Below are positions 1 through 10,804 of a DNA stretch of 64,000 nt, in pieces (position 1 is the first letter of the stretch; every line of letters begins with the position of its first letter). The DNA comes from Sorghum bicolor (taxonomy: Eukaryota > Streptophyta > Magnoliopsida > Poales > Poaceae), in assembly GCF_000003195.3 (NCBI RefSeq), contig NC_012872.2, positions 19,749,804 through 19,813,803 on the forward strand, in the 5' to 3' direction. The position numbers were made by a program, and so were the translations under genes. The notes below the pieces were generated by a model. The model did not search any database. It saw only the letters and a list, made by a program, of their open reading frames with translations, and was not told the origin of the DNA.

Positions 1-689
1 GTCCTGAGATAAACTCACATTGGAGATAAAGAAAGTGACACATGAAGTTTAACAATTTGCACAAGAAAGACGTAGCTCATAAGAGATGATCCATGGAGGG
101 AGCCACAAACACGATGCACAACCGCTAGAAAGGAAAGCTTCTACAAGGTGATACTGTACCATCACTCTTCAAAGGTAACATCTTAAGGTACTTGACTATC
201 CTTTTATAAGTTTCTCCTTGGTTCTGGCGTTCACATAAATAAAGAGACAAACATGTATGATTTATAACTCTAAATTAACCAACCTAACTGATTCAACATG
301 TTTAGTCCCTTAATCTTTGTTCTTAGTACTACCTTCATAATCCCACGCTCCTAAACATATAAGCTAATATGTTGCACATTCAATCTTTGGAAGATAAAAA
401 CAAAACATAAATATAGATAGATTATCTTTCCATTAGGTTGAGCCATCTGATCTAACAAATGTTTTAAATGCTACACTCACGATCCATCAACTTTGTCTTG
501 CTCACTATGCTTAAGGTTAGAAAAGAACAAATACACTTTTGGTTCTGTTGGTGTTTTCCACCAACAGAGCCCATGCACTTGATCTCTGCCTTGTCTCTAT
601 GAGCAGGACACATTTTGAGAAACGTGAAGGCGTTTTACAACTCCCAGATTCCATTAAGTGAAGAACCAGGATCTACGAGCACAAACACA
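1..689 (+). other. Non-coding spacer of A1, homologous to A2
   Basis: Nearly collinear with 39027-39729 of A2, where it follows a gag gene. It contains no convincing reading frame. The match stops at ACAAACACA (681-689), after which A1 enters the protease cassette and A2 does not. Confidence 0.75.
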
Positions 690-691
690 AT

Positions 692-1657
692 GGAGATCAG
701 ACACTTCGTTTCCCAAAGGAAATATTAAAGAACCTCTGTGTCCAAGTTGGTACCTTGTACGCTCCAGCAAACTTCGTGGTGGTAGAGACTGGTACTGAGG
801 AGAGGGCACCCATTATCTTAGGGAGGCCATTCCTAAACACCAGAGCTGTCATCTACGCTAATGCTGCCAAGATCAGTCTCTACATCAAGGGGAAGAAGGA
901 GACTTTCCTTCAAGAACAAGACTACATAAACTTCAGAGCAATCCCAACATGAACCAAGGAAGAGGACCAACAGGAGGAACAGGAACAAGCAAATATGGAC
1001 CGAGTCAGCTAAGATGGTCACTGCAGCTCAAGGAGGTCAAGATCGTCGACTCAAGTCACCTTTCTTGATCAAGAAGGACGACCTTGGTGTTCCAATCATC
1101 GAGTGCACAACCAATAGATACTCTTTTTAGAAAACACTCTACGACACCGGATCTAACGTCAACATAATGGCCGCAATCACTTATCAGCTCCTGCATGGAA
1201 CCATGCCCCTACAACCAATATATATTTAGCTCCAGATGATTTTCAGAACATTGATATGGGAGAAGACGAGTACGATCCACCCATCATCCTTGGAAGACCA
1301 TTCCTCAACACTATCCAAGTTATCATCTACATTGGAACCGGAGAAGTCCACGTGTATTTCCCCTCTGACAAGGTACGCCATTACTTTAATGATTCTAACT
1401 ATATAGTTGAAGATTCTAAGCAGGTCGGGACAAGAAGAAGACGACGCAACCGCAACCAGAGGAGGCAAATCATCAAGGACGGATGGGCAGACTACGAAGG
1501 AAAAGTTGTAAGGTCAGAAGACGGTGAGTTTAAACAGAATTATCCAGAGGAGACCGAAGCACCAAGTCAGGTGTGGAAAATGAAGATAACTATACACGAA
1601 GAGGAGGCGCTACCGGAAATACCGACTACGCCACCCAACGAACCTCAGGATAATTGA
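692..1657 (+). pseudogene. Decayed tandem retropepsin cassette of A1
   Basis: Retropepsins cleave Gag and Pol polyproteins inside the particle. Two protease-like units are seen. The first enters after its catalytic Asp (missing here) and keeps the C-terminal half with the ILGRPFL motif near 800-840. The second keeps a YDTGSNVNIM active-site segment at about 1140-1165 and a second ILGRPFL motif near 1280-1310. Frames change between the units, stop codons interrupt both, and about 80 bases that A3 has between LQM and the IDMGEDEY motif are deleted. The last 400 bases (1256-1657) stay open and end in a basic, then acidic tail similar to A3. It cannot be functional as it stands. Homology to A3 (50584-51620) is clear by eye. 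Confidence 0.75.
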
Positions 1658-1659
1658 GA

Positions 1660-4075
1660 AGGAGGAGAGTCCCGTTCGGAGGACTTAAAAATACCGAACG
1701 CCTTACCAAGAGGTAAACTTGGTAGTTATCCTTTCCCTTTTAATTATTTCAAGTAGTTCACTTAGTTAATTAAGTTCTAAACAGAAAGTAAAAATATGAA
1801 AAACAGTAAGCCCCATGTGAGGATACAAGTGGCATAAAACCCATAAGTACATTCACTGTGGTGGCATAAAAATAAAATAAAAATATTTTTCTGCTTTATA
1901 AAATAAAAATATAAAAATCGGGAGTAATAATTATTAAGGAGTCTCAACATAATAAAGGCTAGATATTTATGCTAATACTTAATCAGTTCCACAAGCTTTG
2001 TTGTCTATTTGAGCTCCACAGAATCTAAGAATCAAGAAGACTGGCAGACGGAGGATATTCTAATCGCTGTCACAATGTTGCTGACTTTCAAATACACCTC
2101 TGCCACCTGCTAGCTACATCAAGAGAAATTACGTCAAAATTCAGCTTGGGAGAGAGCACCCCCATTTATCTCGATAAGTATTTCTATCTATCTATCTTTA
2201 TACTTATATTATTTTAGAATATAAATATACATAACTATGAAAAACCAAATAAAGATTTTATGCTTATATATATATGTGTCTTTTGCTTAGTGTGTTTAAT
2301 AAATAAATAAAGTGGCTATGCTAATCGGTATCTAAATAAAACTCAAGCATGGAAATGATGAATAGTTGCTCTGCCTAATTTGCACATTTTAAGTTCTCTC
2401 TCAAGTTTAGACATAACTGTTATAATTTAAAGCTTGCTCTAGACCTAAACTTGTGGGATGAAAACTTGATCTGAAATCTAAGTTGTTAACGGATACGATA
2501 TGGGAAGGTTGAGCTGCTGTTTATCTGTTTCTAGAGATGCTAGAATTCTGGAGAATTTTATCTTTGGAAATCTTTAAAATACTGCATGATGAGTTCCTGT
2601 ATGATGAGAGTTTAAATTCCTACCACAGCCATATATACATGCTTGCTAGACTTCGAGCCACACATTTACTTTTTACTGCTTATGAGCATTGAGTGTGGTC
2701 AAGCTGTGTAGACCCTTAGGAGCTTGTCATGTGGTTAAATCAAGATTCACTTGCACGTTCACTCACACATGCTACTTCTACTCCGGAAGTACCATCCACA
2801 TATATCCATACATTTCCATCTTCAGAATCACCCAAAAATATTCTACTCCTAATCCGGGAGAGAATAGCCAAAAATAATTTTGTTCTTCCTTGTGTAATAA
2901 ATGCCTCAAGATCAATAAAGAGTATTATTATTATGTCTTGTGTGTCTCTACTTTATTTTTGTGCAAGAAAGCAGAAAACAAGTATGGGGGAGATCCCTCG
3001 ACATGCTAAACACACTCCGACTACACCACTCCACGATTCAGGTACACACTCTGCACACTTTACTTTACACATATATATATTTTAGATTATGCAGAATATT
3101 GTTCCCGACATGATAGAATAAAAAGATTAAAATATTTCTAATCATGATTAATCTCAATATTTCCTGAAGACTTGCGATTATTATAAAATCATTTTAAAAC
3201 CCTGTGTTACTTAAGTCAATTGGAATATGTGATGGTAGAGTATGAGTTTCTTATTCTTGATATCATTGTTGCTTGGAGAATTTATTTCAAAATATTCAAA
3301 TTCCTAGCTACCATCCTCAGTGTTTTATATGCCTGATAAAACTGAAATATTAAATATGATTATAAAAGCTATCTGCTCTGTATTGAGTTTGTTCAAAATG
3401 AGTTAGACCCTTGTTGAGAGATTTATCATGCTTCTAAGATCAAGACACTATTTCAGTAAGATTCACTCTTCCGAAGTATTATTGCATTAGAGGCATGGGC
3501 TATGCAAAAATAGAAGATATTTTGAGGAAATAAAAAGGAGCAAATGCTCGACAACCTCGCAGAAAAAATGGACAAGTGTCCGGCAGTAGAATTAGGGGTA
3601 CCTCGGTATCCACTTAAAAAAAAGAAAAGAGAAAAAAAATGATAGCCCATGGTCCCTCTAATAAGCAATATGCCAGCAAGAGTTGACAAAGTTTTTAATT
3701 TCCAAAGTCTTTGATCTAAGAGTATGACATTTCCCTCCTCGGATCCCGTTTTGATCAGGCAATAAATCCAATGTAAGTATGCTTGAGAATTTTTGCAAAA
3801 TAAAACAGCCTCAGTGAGATATATATATAAAAGATAATGAGTGATCTGAGAGAACCTATGAGGATCAAAAGGTATGCTAACTTTCTTTCAAAAATATACA
3901 AAAACTCCAAGTGACAGGATTGAGAAGAAAGGATCTTTACTCTTAATCATATACTTCCCTGACTATGGTACACAGTGGAATTTTTAACACCCTGCAATTG
4001 TAAAGAGAATGCTTTAAAATGTTTTACCCCAGATATTTTTCTTAACCATCCTTTTCTCGAGGACGAGTAAAAGCC
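1660..4075 (+). other. Long 3' non-coding region of A1
   Basis: About 2.4 kb without a supported gene. It is homologous to 39860-42686 (A2), 48497-50583 (A3, minus) and 56101-58240 (A4, minus), including a block near 2690-2780 found in all four. A purine tract with a GGGAGAGAGCACCCCC hairpin lies at about 2145-2163. The conservation suggests cis-acting RNA function (packaging, dimerisation or priming), which is inference. Confidence 0.6.
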
Positions 4076-4091
4076 TAAGTATGGGGGTATT
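4076..4091 (+). promoter_or_regulatory. Polypurine tract of A1
   Basis: AAGTATGGGGGTATT sits directly before the TGTTGACGG start of the 3' LTR. It is a degraded form of the AAGCTTGGGGGAGTT tract of A2. It would prime plus-strand DNA synthesis. Confidence 0.65.
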
Positions 4092-5329
4092 TGTTGACGG
4101 TTCTTAAGTATCAATTTTAATTATCAAATAAACAAGAGAAAGGACCAATATGCAACCATCACCTAGAATTAGGGTTTGATCTGACAGAATTCCACGAGTT
4201 TTGTTGCTTATCTGTTTCTGCAGGGGGTTATCAGGAAATAAGGACGAAAGGCCCACATGTCGGGATTACATAGAGATATCAACGCACCGCGCAATTTTAC
4301 ATCATCTAGAAAACTCCAGAAGCCACGAGACCGAAGCGGAGGCGAAGCTGGGCCAGGCCCAGGGCGCCCGCCCTGGTAGCCTGGGCGCCCGCCCCCCTTC
4401 TGGAGCCAATTCAGGACTCCTTCGCTCGGGATATTCCACCGACCTATTGGATCAAGAAAAACATAGTACCACCTCGGCTATCGACCCAAAAACGCATAGA
4501 AGAGGAGGACTATATAAGCGAGGCCCTCCTGGCCCCTGGAGAAGACATGAAGAAATTATCATAGAGACTGAGGGGTGCCCTCGAAGGAAAACCTCTTTTC
4601 TAATTAATATTTCTTTTTAGGCTTAGCAATCAATGTAAGGTAGAAATAGATCTTCTAGTTTCTACTAGATTGAGAGAGATAGAGTGGAGGTGTAGAGTGG
4701 AGGAAGCCCGGCCTGTCGGTGTCTACTCCAAGCTTGTACCTGCGGGATCAAGTTCTCCTAACCCGAAGCTTGCTCCTAGGATTCTTCAGTAATTCGACTT
4801 CTAAATTCTAGTAAGTTCTTGTTTTATTGTTCTTATGCTTTATGAGTTTACTTTAATCTCTTCGCGTAGAGTTTAGAGTAATCATTGCTGGCGTAAACGT
4901 GGTGTTTAGGCTGGGGTACTCATAGATATTCCCTGACTAGCTGGACCGTGGTAGTAGTGAGGAACGTGACAATTCCGAGCTACCTTTGTAGATCACATCT
5001 CGTTAGCAGGAAGGATAGGGTTTATAGGTGCGGGTTGAACATCCTTTGTGTTGTCTAGATTCCGTTAGCCTCCCCATTAGAACAGTAGATCATCCTTACC
5101 AAGGTTAGAAGGAGACTACGGTTGCAGTCTTCTCTATTTATCACTCACATCGAAAGACATTCTTTGTGCCTAAAGGGATAGTAGCAATAGATTTGGTTAG
5201 TCAGATGCACCCTTTCTCCCAGTGGTAAAAATATAAATACGATAACTCTGGAAAACCTCCCGGGTGAAATGCTCACCGATATCCGTGCGCTTGCGGATCA
5301 TTTCCTTATTGCGTTACCAAATATCAACA
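4092..5329 (+). repeat. 3' LTR of A1
   Basis: Begins TGTTGACGG and ends ATCAACA (1238 bp), with the same 5' half as the LTRs of A2, A3 and A4. Two GGGCGCCCGCCC boxes at 4362-4373 and 4383-4394 (21 bp start to start) precede a TATATAAG box at 4511-4518, the likely U3 promoter. A short ORF across U3 (4201-4620) recurs in sister LTRs but has no recognisable product. It is shorter than the A2 LTRs and the most diverged. Confidence 0.85.
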
Positions 5330-8250
5330 ATGGCTACTTCTGATCTCGACACTGACAACGTCATTGGTGTGATGGAAGCTGATCTCAGAGAAGAACATAA
5401 GCAAGCTATGGAAGAATACAGACAACTCTGTCTAAAATCCTTCAGCATGAATAGGAGTGGGGAAGTTATCCAGAGCAAGATCTGCTGATGCCTCGGCAGG
5501 TTACCTTTGATCCCAATCCTATTAAACTGCAAGACATGGTTAATACTGCTATTAATCATGCTTTGATTGATCACTCAAATGTGCTGTCCAATACTGTTTA
5601 CAATGCTGTGGTCTGAACCATTAAAGAAGGACAAACACCACCAGTTTATGTTGGCTCGGCCTATCATTAGCCAGGATTATCATCGGCTGTGGCCCCATCG
5701 GCTCCTTCAAGCACATTTGGGTTAGCTAATGAGCAATCTACACCGATGAGATCTGATCCAATGACTTCAGGGGGATGGGTCTAGCTCAACACAGATTTAT
5801 CGACATCAGCTATGTCAGGATCTGTATTTCAGAACTACCAGGTTCCTCCCAACTGGTGGGGATATGGTATGCCTCCAGAATTCTTTGCAAACAGTTCTGG
5901 AACATCTCAGGTCACTGACGTAGCAGGGAAAACTCCCATGCCATCGGTGCCTCTAGTATTGCCGATGACTCAAGTACCTCAGTATTCTATGACAACTATT
6001 GTGAGGCTTATTGCTAGAAATTTTCAGATGCCAACGTTCCAGATACCTAATGTAAACGCATCAGTAAATCCATTGACAACACAACAGAGGTTCATATCTC
6101 AAACAGGTTATGTCAATCCAGCAATGACAACTAATTACCAACCATCGATGAGTCCTGTGTCGATGAATGCTAATAATGGTTGGACAGGACAGTTGATCTT
6201 CCCACATGCAACACAGTAGAATCATCAGGTAGCAGGAGTCCAACAGGGTCATATGTAGGTCGGTTTTCAGAATCAGGCACCAACAACCGATGAATCTTGC
6301 TCAGTAGGTCAGTGGTCAGCAAGCTATGGCTAATATGATGTTTGCTGGAGACCGTGTACCCTAGAGACACATGGAAGCCTATCAGTAGGTGCCATAAGTT
6401 CAACCTGTACATCGGCAAGATGTCGATGCCTATTGAGCCGATAAGATAGCAGAAGTTATGAGAGATCAGTTCAGGATAAAACCCAAGGTTAACACTTGCT
6501 CTTATAAGACACCGTATCCTCCTGTGTATGATTTAATCCCACTCCCAAATCAGTATAAGGTACCAGATTTCACTAAGTTCTCTAGGCAAGATGACACCTC
6601 AACCATGGAGCACGTCAATCGGTTCATCATTCAATGTGGAGAGGCTGCCAACAGAGATGAATTAAGAGTTCATTTATTTTCATCATCCTTGTTGGGATCG
6701 ACTTTTACCTGGTTTGTTTCATTACCTCCAAATTCAGTCATTACCTGGGCCGATCTAGAGAAGCAGTTTCATAAACACTTATTTTCTAGAGTTCATGAGA
6801 AGAAGATTACCGATTTAGTAAGATTAAGACAACGTAATGATGAATCGGTGGAGAGCTTTGTGCAGAGGCTGCGGAACGTAAAGAACAAATGTTACAGTCT
6901 GGTTCTGGATGATCGGCAGCTAGCCGATTTGGCCTTTCAAGGATTGCTGCCACATCTTAAAGATAAATATGCTTCTCAAGAGTTTGAAAGTTTGAGTTAT
7001 TTGGTGCAAAGGATTTCCGATCAAGATGTCAAGGCTTTTGAACCTAGAAAGGCTTGGAGTAAGAAAGTATCGTTTGTTGATGAGGCAGGAAGTTCTCATT
7101 CTGATGAAGAACCATTCATCGGCTTGGCAGAATGGGTGAAAAATAAGAAGCCGATATCTTGTCCTTTTGGCTAGAAAGAATGAGAGAAATTTGCTTTTGA
7201 TATCACCAAAGCCGATAGGATATTTGATTTCTTACTTCAGGAAGGGCAGATTAAATTGTCACCTAATCATGTAATTCCATCGGTAGAGGAATTGAAGAAA
7301 ATCAAGTATTGCAAATGGCATAATGCAACTTCACATAGCACAAATGAATGCAAAGTGTTTAGACAACAATTGCAATCGGCTATAGAATCTGGGAGAATCA
7401 AGTTTGATAGTTCCAAAACTTAGAAGCCGATGAAGATTGATCAGCACCCCTTCCCCACAAATATGTTAGATGCCAAAGGCCAGACCGAGGTCTTAATATC
7501 AGAAATGGCTGAGAAGAATGCATCGGTAGATCCCCAACATCAAGTAACTATCGATGATGCCAAAGGAAAGGGTTTTATAACGGAAGGTAGTAGCTCTAGA
7601 CGGCCTCCCCGGTTTGGTGTTGTAATCACTCACAGACGGCATCGGGAAACATGGCAGCAGCGTGAGGATCGGTATCAGCGTCAACAAGAAGAGAGGCAGC
7701 GAGAAGAATGGAATCGGCATAAAGATCATTGGGATTGCCTGTTCTTCATTCACTGTTGGGAACGAAATATCAAACTGCCGACTATTCAAGATTATCCTGA
7801 GTGTAATGGTTATCGTCGGTATGATTGGTCAGATCAGAGGTTCCAGAACAATGATCGACGTTTCAATGAGCCGATTAGGGGGGAGAACGTCTATTCACGA
7901 TAGGCTAGGGGGTAGACTTAATGTGCACGACAGGTTTGGTGGACGTGTTGGTTATTTTCCGAGGAATCAGGAGGAACTTGAAGAGATAGCAAACGCACGG
8001 GTTCTCAATGAATTTATATTTTGCAGAGACTATAACATTCATCATGTAGAGTTAAAGGAGGTTCGCTATCATCCAGTTTGGAAGACAAAGCTTCCCTGAT
8101 GGTGTCCAGAAGGATTAACAAGGACGTAGAGGAGGAGGATGCAACGAGAACGCCAAGAAGATTTGTACAGAGAAGAAAATTCTTCTAAGTTTGATCGGCA
8201 GCAGTTGGACCGCAAGGGGAAAGGACTATCGGCAGATGTCAATATGGTGT
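5330..8250 (+). pseudogene. gag: B1 gag (Tat lineage), multiply disrupted
   Basis: Gag forms the cytoplasmic virus-like particle. ATG at 5330 aligns with the start of B2 gag at 16183. An early frameshift occurs near 5470. A glutamine/proline-rich N-terminal region (5812-6219) is followed by the capsid-like retrotrans_gag segment (6458-7174; motifs TFTWFVSLPP and ITWADLEKQF). A CX2HX4HX4C knuckle variant lies at 7310-7351, and an arginine-rich segment follows at about 7600-7720. A further Cys cluster near 7750-7810 has lost one Cys (YPEC where B2 has CPEC). Stops and a frameshift near 7880 break the chain. Function is lost; family assignment is firm. Confidence 0.8.
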
Positions 8251-8282
8251 TCATGTTGCCAATAGAATCTTGCACCCTCTAG

Positions 8283-8907
8283 TGATGAAGAAGAAATTAG
8301 TTTCCCTGATCAAATAGCTCAGCTGGCACTTGATCCAATGACAACTATTTTTGAGAAACATTCTGAAGATGAAAGGCAACATCTTGAAGGTTTACTTGTT
8401 AAAGGCAGTGTTGATGGGTAGCCGGTTTCTAAAATACTTATTGATGGAGGGGCTACAATTAATATTATGCCATATGTGATGTATCGGAAGCTTGGTAAAG
8501 GAGATCAGGATTTAACCAAGACCGATATGATGTTGAAAGATTTTGAATGTAATGTATCTCCAGCTAAAGGGGCTGTATGCGTTGAATTGACTATCAGCAG
8601 CAAGACCTTGCCGACAACTTTCTTTGTCATCAATAGAAAAGGCACGTACAATCTATTGCTGGGGAGATATTAGATTCATGCCAACGGTTGTATCCCTTCT
8701 ATGATGCATCAGTGCCTTGTTCAATGGGTAGGCGATAAAATTGAAGTTGTTCCTGGGGATTCTTCCTACATCATTGCATCGGCAGAATCAGATACTTATG
8801 AGCGAACCAGGTGCATATCAGGAGAAGCTTGGGAGAAAGATTTTCTCAAAGTTGCCGATTATGAGATTCCACCGATCCAAGCAATCGGTTCTGATGAAGA
8901 GTTTTAA
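8283..8907 (+). pseudogene. pro: B1 aspartic protease (Tat type)
   Basis: Retropepsin that would process the polyprotein. The catalytic Asp is at 8443-8445 in the motif IDGGATINIM; the DGGA form rather than D-S/T-G is usual for this lineage. The second hydrophobic-Gly motif is LLLGRY at 8656-8673, where the expected GRDW reads GRY then stop. The frame ends with TAA at 8905-8907, overlapping the pol ATG. An in-frame TAG also lies near 8418. B2 supplies the better preserved counterpart. Confidence 0.78.
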
Positions 8908-8909
8908 TG
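8903..8909 (+). other. TAATG gag-pro/pol overlap of B1
   Basis: The gag-pro frame closes with TAA at 8905-8907, and an ATG in another frame opens at 8907, giving the pol-frame start MDRFADDGK. The same TAATGGATAGG arrangement is kept in B2 at about 44060-44070. It could support stop-reinitiation or a frameshift between Gag-Pro and Pol. Confidence 0.6.
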
Positions 8910-9990
8910 GATAGGTTCGCCGATGATGGAAAGTTAGGACAGGGATTTACATCGGCTGATGATTTAATAGAAGTAGACATAGGTAGTGGTGACAGGCTGA
9001 GGCCTACTTTCATTAGTGCTAAGCTAGATTTTGAATGTAAGCAGCAATTAACCAATTTGTTAAAAGAATATAAAGATTGCTTTGCTTGGGATTATACTAA
9101 GATGCCTGGTTTGGACCGATCAATTGTTGAACATCGGTTGCCTATTAAATCTGGATTTCAGCCATATCAACAGCCAACGCGCCGATGTAATCCTAATATT
9201 CTTCCTAACATTAAGGCCGAAATAACCAAACTTATCGAAGCTAAGTTCATTCGGTAGTGTCGGTATGCTGAGTGGATCTCTAACGTTGTTCCTGTCTACA
9301 AGAAAAATGGAAAACTTCGTGTGTGCATTGATTTTAGAAATCTTAACAAGTACACCGATGGATGGTTATCCGATGCCAGTTGCCAATTTGTTTGTTGATG
9401 CTACAGCTGGGCATCAGATTATTAGCTTCATGGATGGCAATACAGGGTATAATCAAATATTCATGGCTGAAGAAGATATTCCCAAGACTGCGTTTAGGTG
9501 TCCTGGTCATGTTAGGTTATTTGAATGAATAGTCATGACTTTTGGTTTAAAAATGTTGGTGCTACTTATCAGAGGGCTTTGAATTTTATTTTTCATGAGT
9601 TCATCGTGACGTTGGTGGAAATTTATATTGATGATGTGGTGGTTAAGTCTGGGGATTTCATAAAACATCTAGCCGATCTGTGAAAAATACTTGAATGCAC
9701 AAGGAAACATGGTTTGAAGATGAATCCTAATAAATGTGCATTTGGTGTATCGGCAGGCCAGTTTTTGGGTTTCATGGTGCATCAGAGAGGGATTGAAATT
9801 AGTAGGAGATCCATTGATGCAATCAACAAGGTAGTTGCTCCTGCCGATAAAACTGAACTTCAGTCCTTGATCGCCAAGATTAATTTTATCAGACGCTTTA
9901 TATCCAATTTATCGGGCAAGATCCAAGCTTTTAGTCCTTTGCTCAAATTAAAAACCAATCAAGAATTTGTATGGGGAAAAGAGCAATAGC
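8907..9990 (+). pseudogene. pol: B1 reverse transcriptase domain
   Basis: RNA-directed DNA polymerase. The leader and palm are spread over two frames: 8907-9345, then 9350-9550 (with the motifs MDGYPMPV, FMDGNTGYNQI and KTAFRCPGH), then 9560-9989. The catalytic box YIDD is intact at 9624-9635. Frameshifts fall near 9350 and 9550, and stops at about 9258, 9526 and 9680. A conserved connection segment (FLGFMVHQRGIEI) is at about 9762-9800. An in-frame TAG near 9988 ends the segment. Clearly RT, clearly dead. Confidence 0.85.
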
Positions 9991-10397
9991 TGGCCTTAGA
10001 AGAAATTAAGAATTATTTGACAAATCCTCCAGTATTAGTTCCACCTCAGCATGGAAAGCTCTTCAGATTGTACTTATCAACTGATGATGCAGTTATTGGT
10101 TTAGCTCTCCTTCAAGAATTTGAAGAGAAACAACATGTGATTTATTACTTAAATAGAAGATTGGTGGATGCTAAGACGAGGTATTCGGCTATTGAGAAAT
10201 TATGCTTATGTCTGTACTTTTCTTGTACTAAATTAAGACATTATTTGTTATCGACCGAATGTACTGTCATATGCAAAGATGACGTAGTCAGATACATGTT
10301 GTCGATGCCGATTATGAGTGGTAGAATTGGCAAATGTATACTGACATTGTCAGAATTTGACTTACGTTATGAATCGGCTAAAGCAGTCAAGGGATAG
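9991..10397 (+). pseudogene. pol: B1 retroviral-type RNase H domain
   Basis: Digests the RNA strand of the RNA:DNA hybrid. It follows RT in the same frame. The first catalytic Asp lies in YLSTDDAVIG (about 10069-10098), the conserved SAIEKLCLCL helix near 10185-10215, and the tether-like segment ends at a TAG at 10395-10397. In Tat elements this copy is often partly degraded and is followed by a second RNase H, as here. Confidence 0.75.
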
Positions 10398-10439
10398 GTT
10401 ATGGCCAATTTTGTTACTCAACATTGCAGTTTGGTGGGT

Positions 10440-10790
10440 TCTTTGGAGGTTGCTCCTTGGGTGCTTTTCTTTGATGGGTCTACATGAGATCAGGGACCAG
10501 GTATTGGTATAGTGTTGATTTCTCCTCGAGGAAAAAAGTGTAAGTTTTCTTTGCCGATTGTTGCTACATCGACAAACAATCACGATGAATACCAAGCTCT
10601 GGTCAAAGGATTAGAGTTATTGAGGGAAGTTCGTGCCGATGCTGTTGAAATCTTCGGTTATAAAATAGTTGACTGGAGTTTATGAATGCCGAAGTGAAAT
10701 TTTAATATCATATTATGAAAGGTGTTTGCAGTTACTGAGGGAATTAATTTAAAGATTTCCATTTAGAACATATTCCCCGATTACATAATG
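10440..10790 (+). pseudogene. pol: B1 second, archaeal-type RNase H (aRNH)
   Basis: A second RNase H-like domain between the first RNase H and integrase. FFDGST gives the first acidic residue at 10473-10475, followed by GIGIVLISPRG and NNHDEYQALVKGLELL, where the catalytic Glu codon is 10587-10589. A TGA directly follows FFDGST, and further stops occur near 10680. A duplicated, archaeal-type RNase H in this position is a known property of the Tat lineage; assignment here rests on motifs and position. Confidence 0.72.
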
Positions 10791-10804
10791 AGGAAGCTAA
10801 TCAG

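Larger units (their letters stand above)
1..5329 (+). mobile_element. A1: 3' part of a non-autonomous Athila-like LTR retrotransposon
   Basis: The left end lies outside the window. From left to right it holds a non-coding spacer, a decayed protease cassette, a long 3' non-coding region, a polypurine tract and the 3' LTR. The 3' LTR ends in TCAACA at 5329, directly against the gag ATG of Tat element B1, so A1 inserted into B1. The right-hand target-site copy would be 5330-5334 (ATGGC); the left copy is not visible. No RT, RNase H or integrase is seen. The first 689 bases match A2 from 39027 to 39729, while 694-1657 matches the protease part of A3 (minus strand), so the element is a mosaic. Confidence 0.85.

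Noticed and set aside
2689..3085. Small + ORFs in the A1 3' region, with relatives near 40979 and 49408-49614
   Set aside because: Frames are not kept among the four A copies; the conservation is at nucleotide level.
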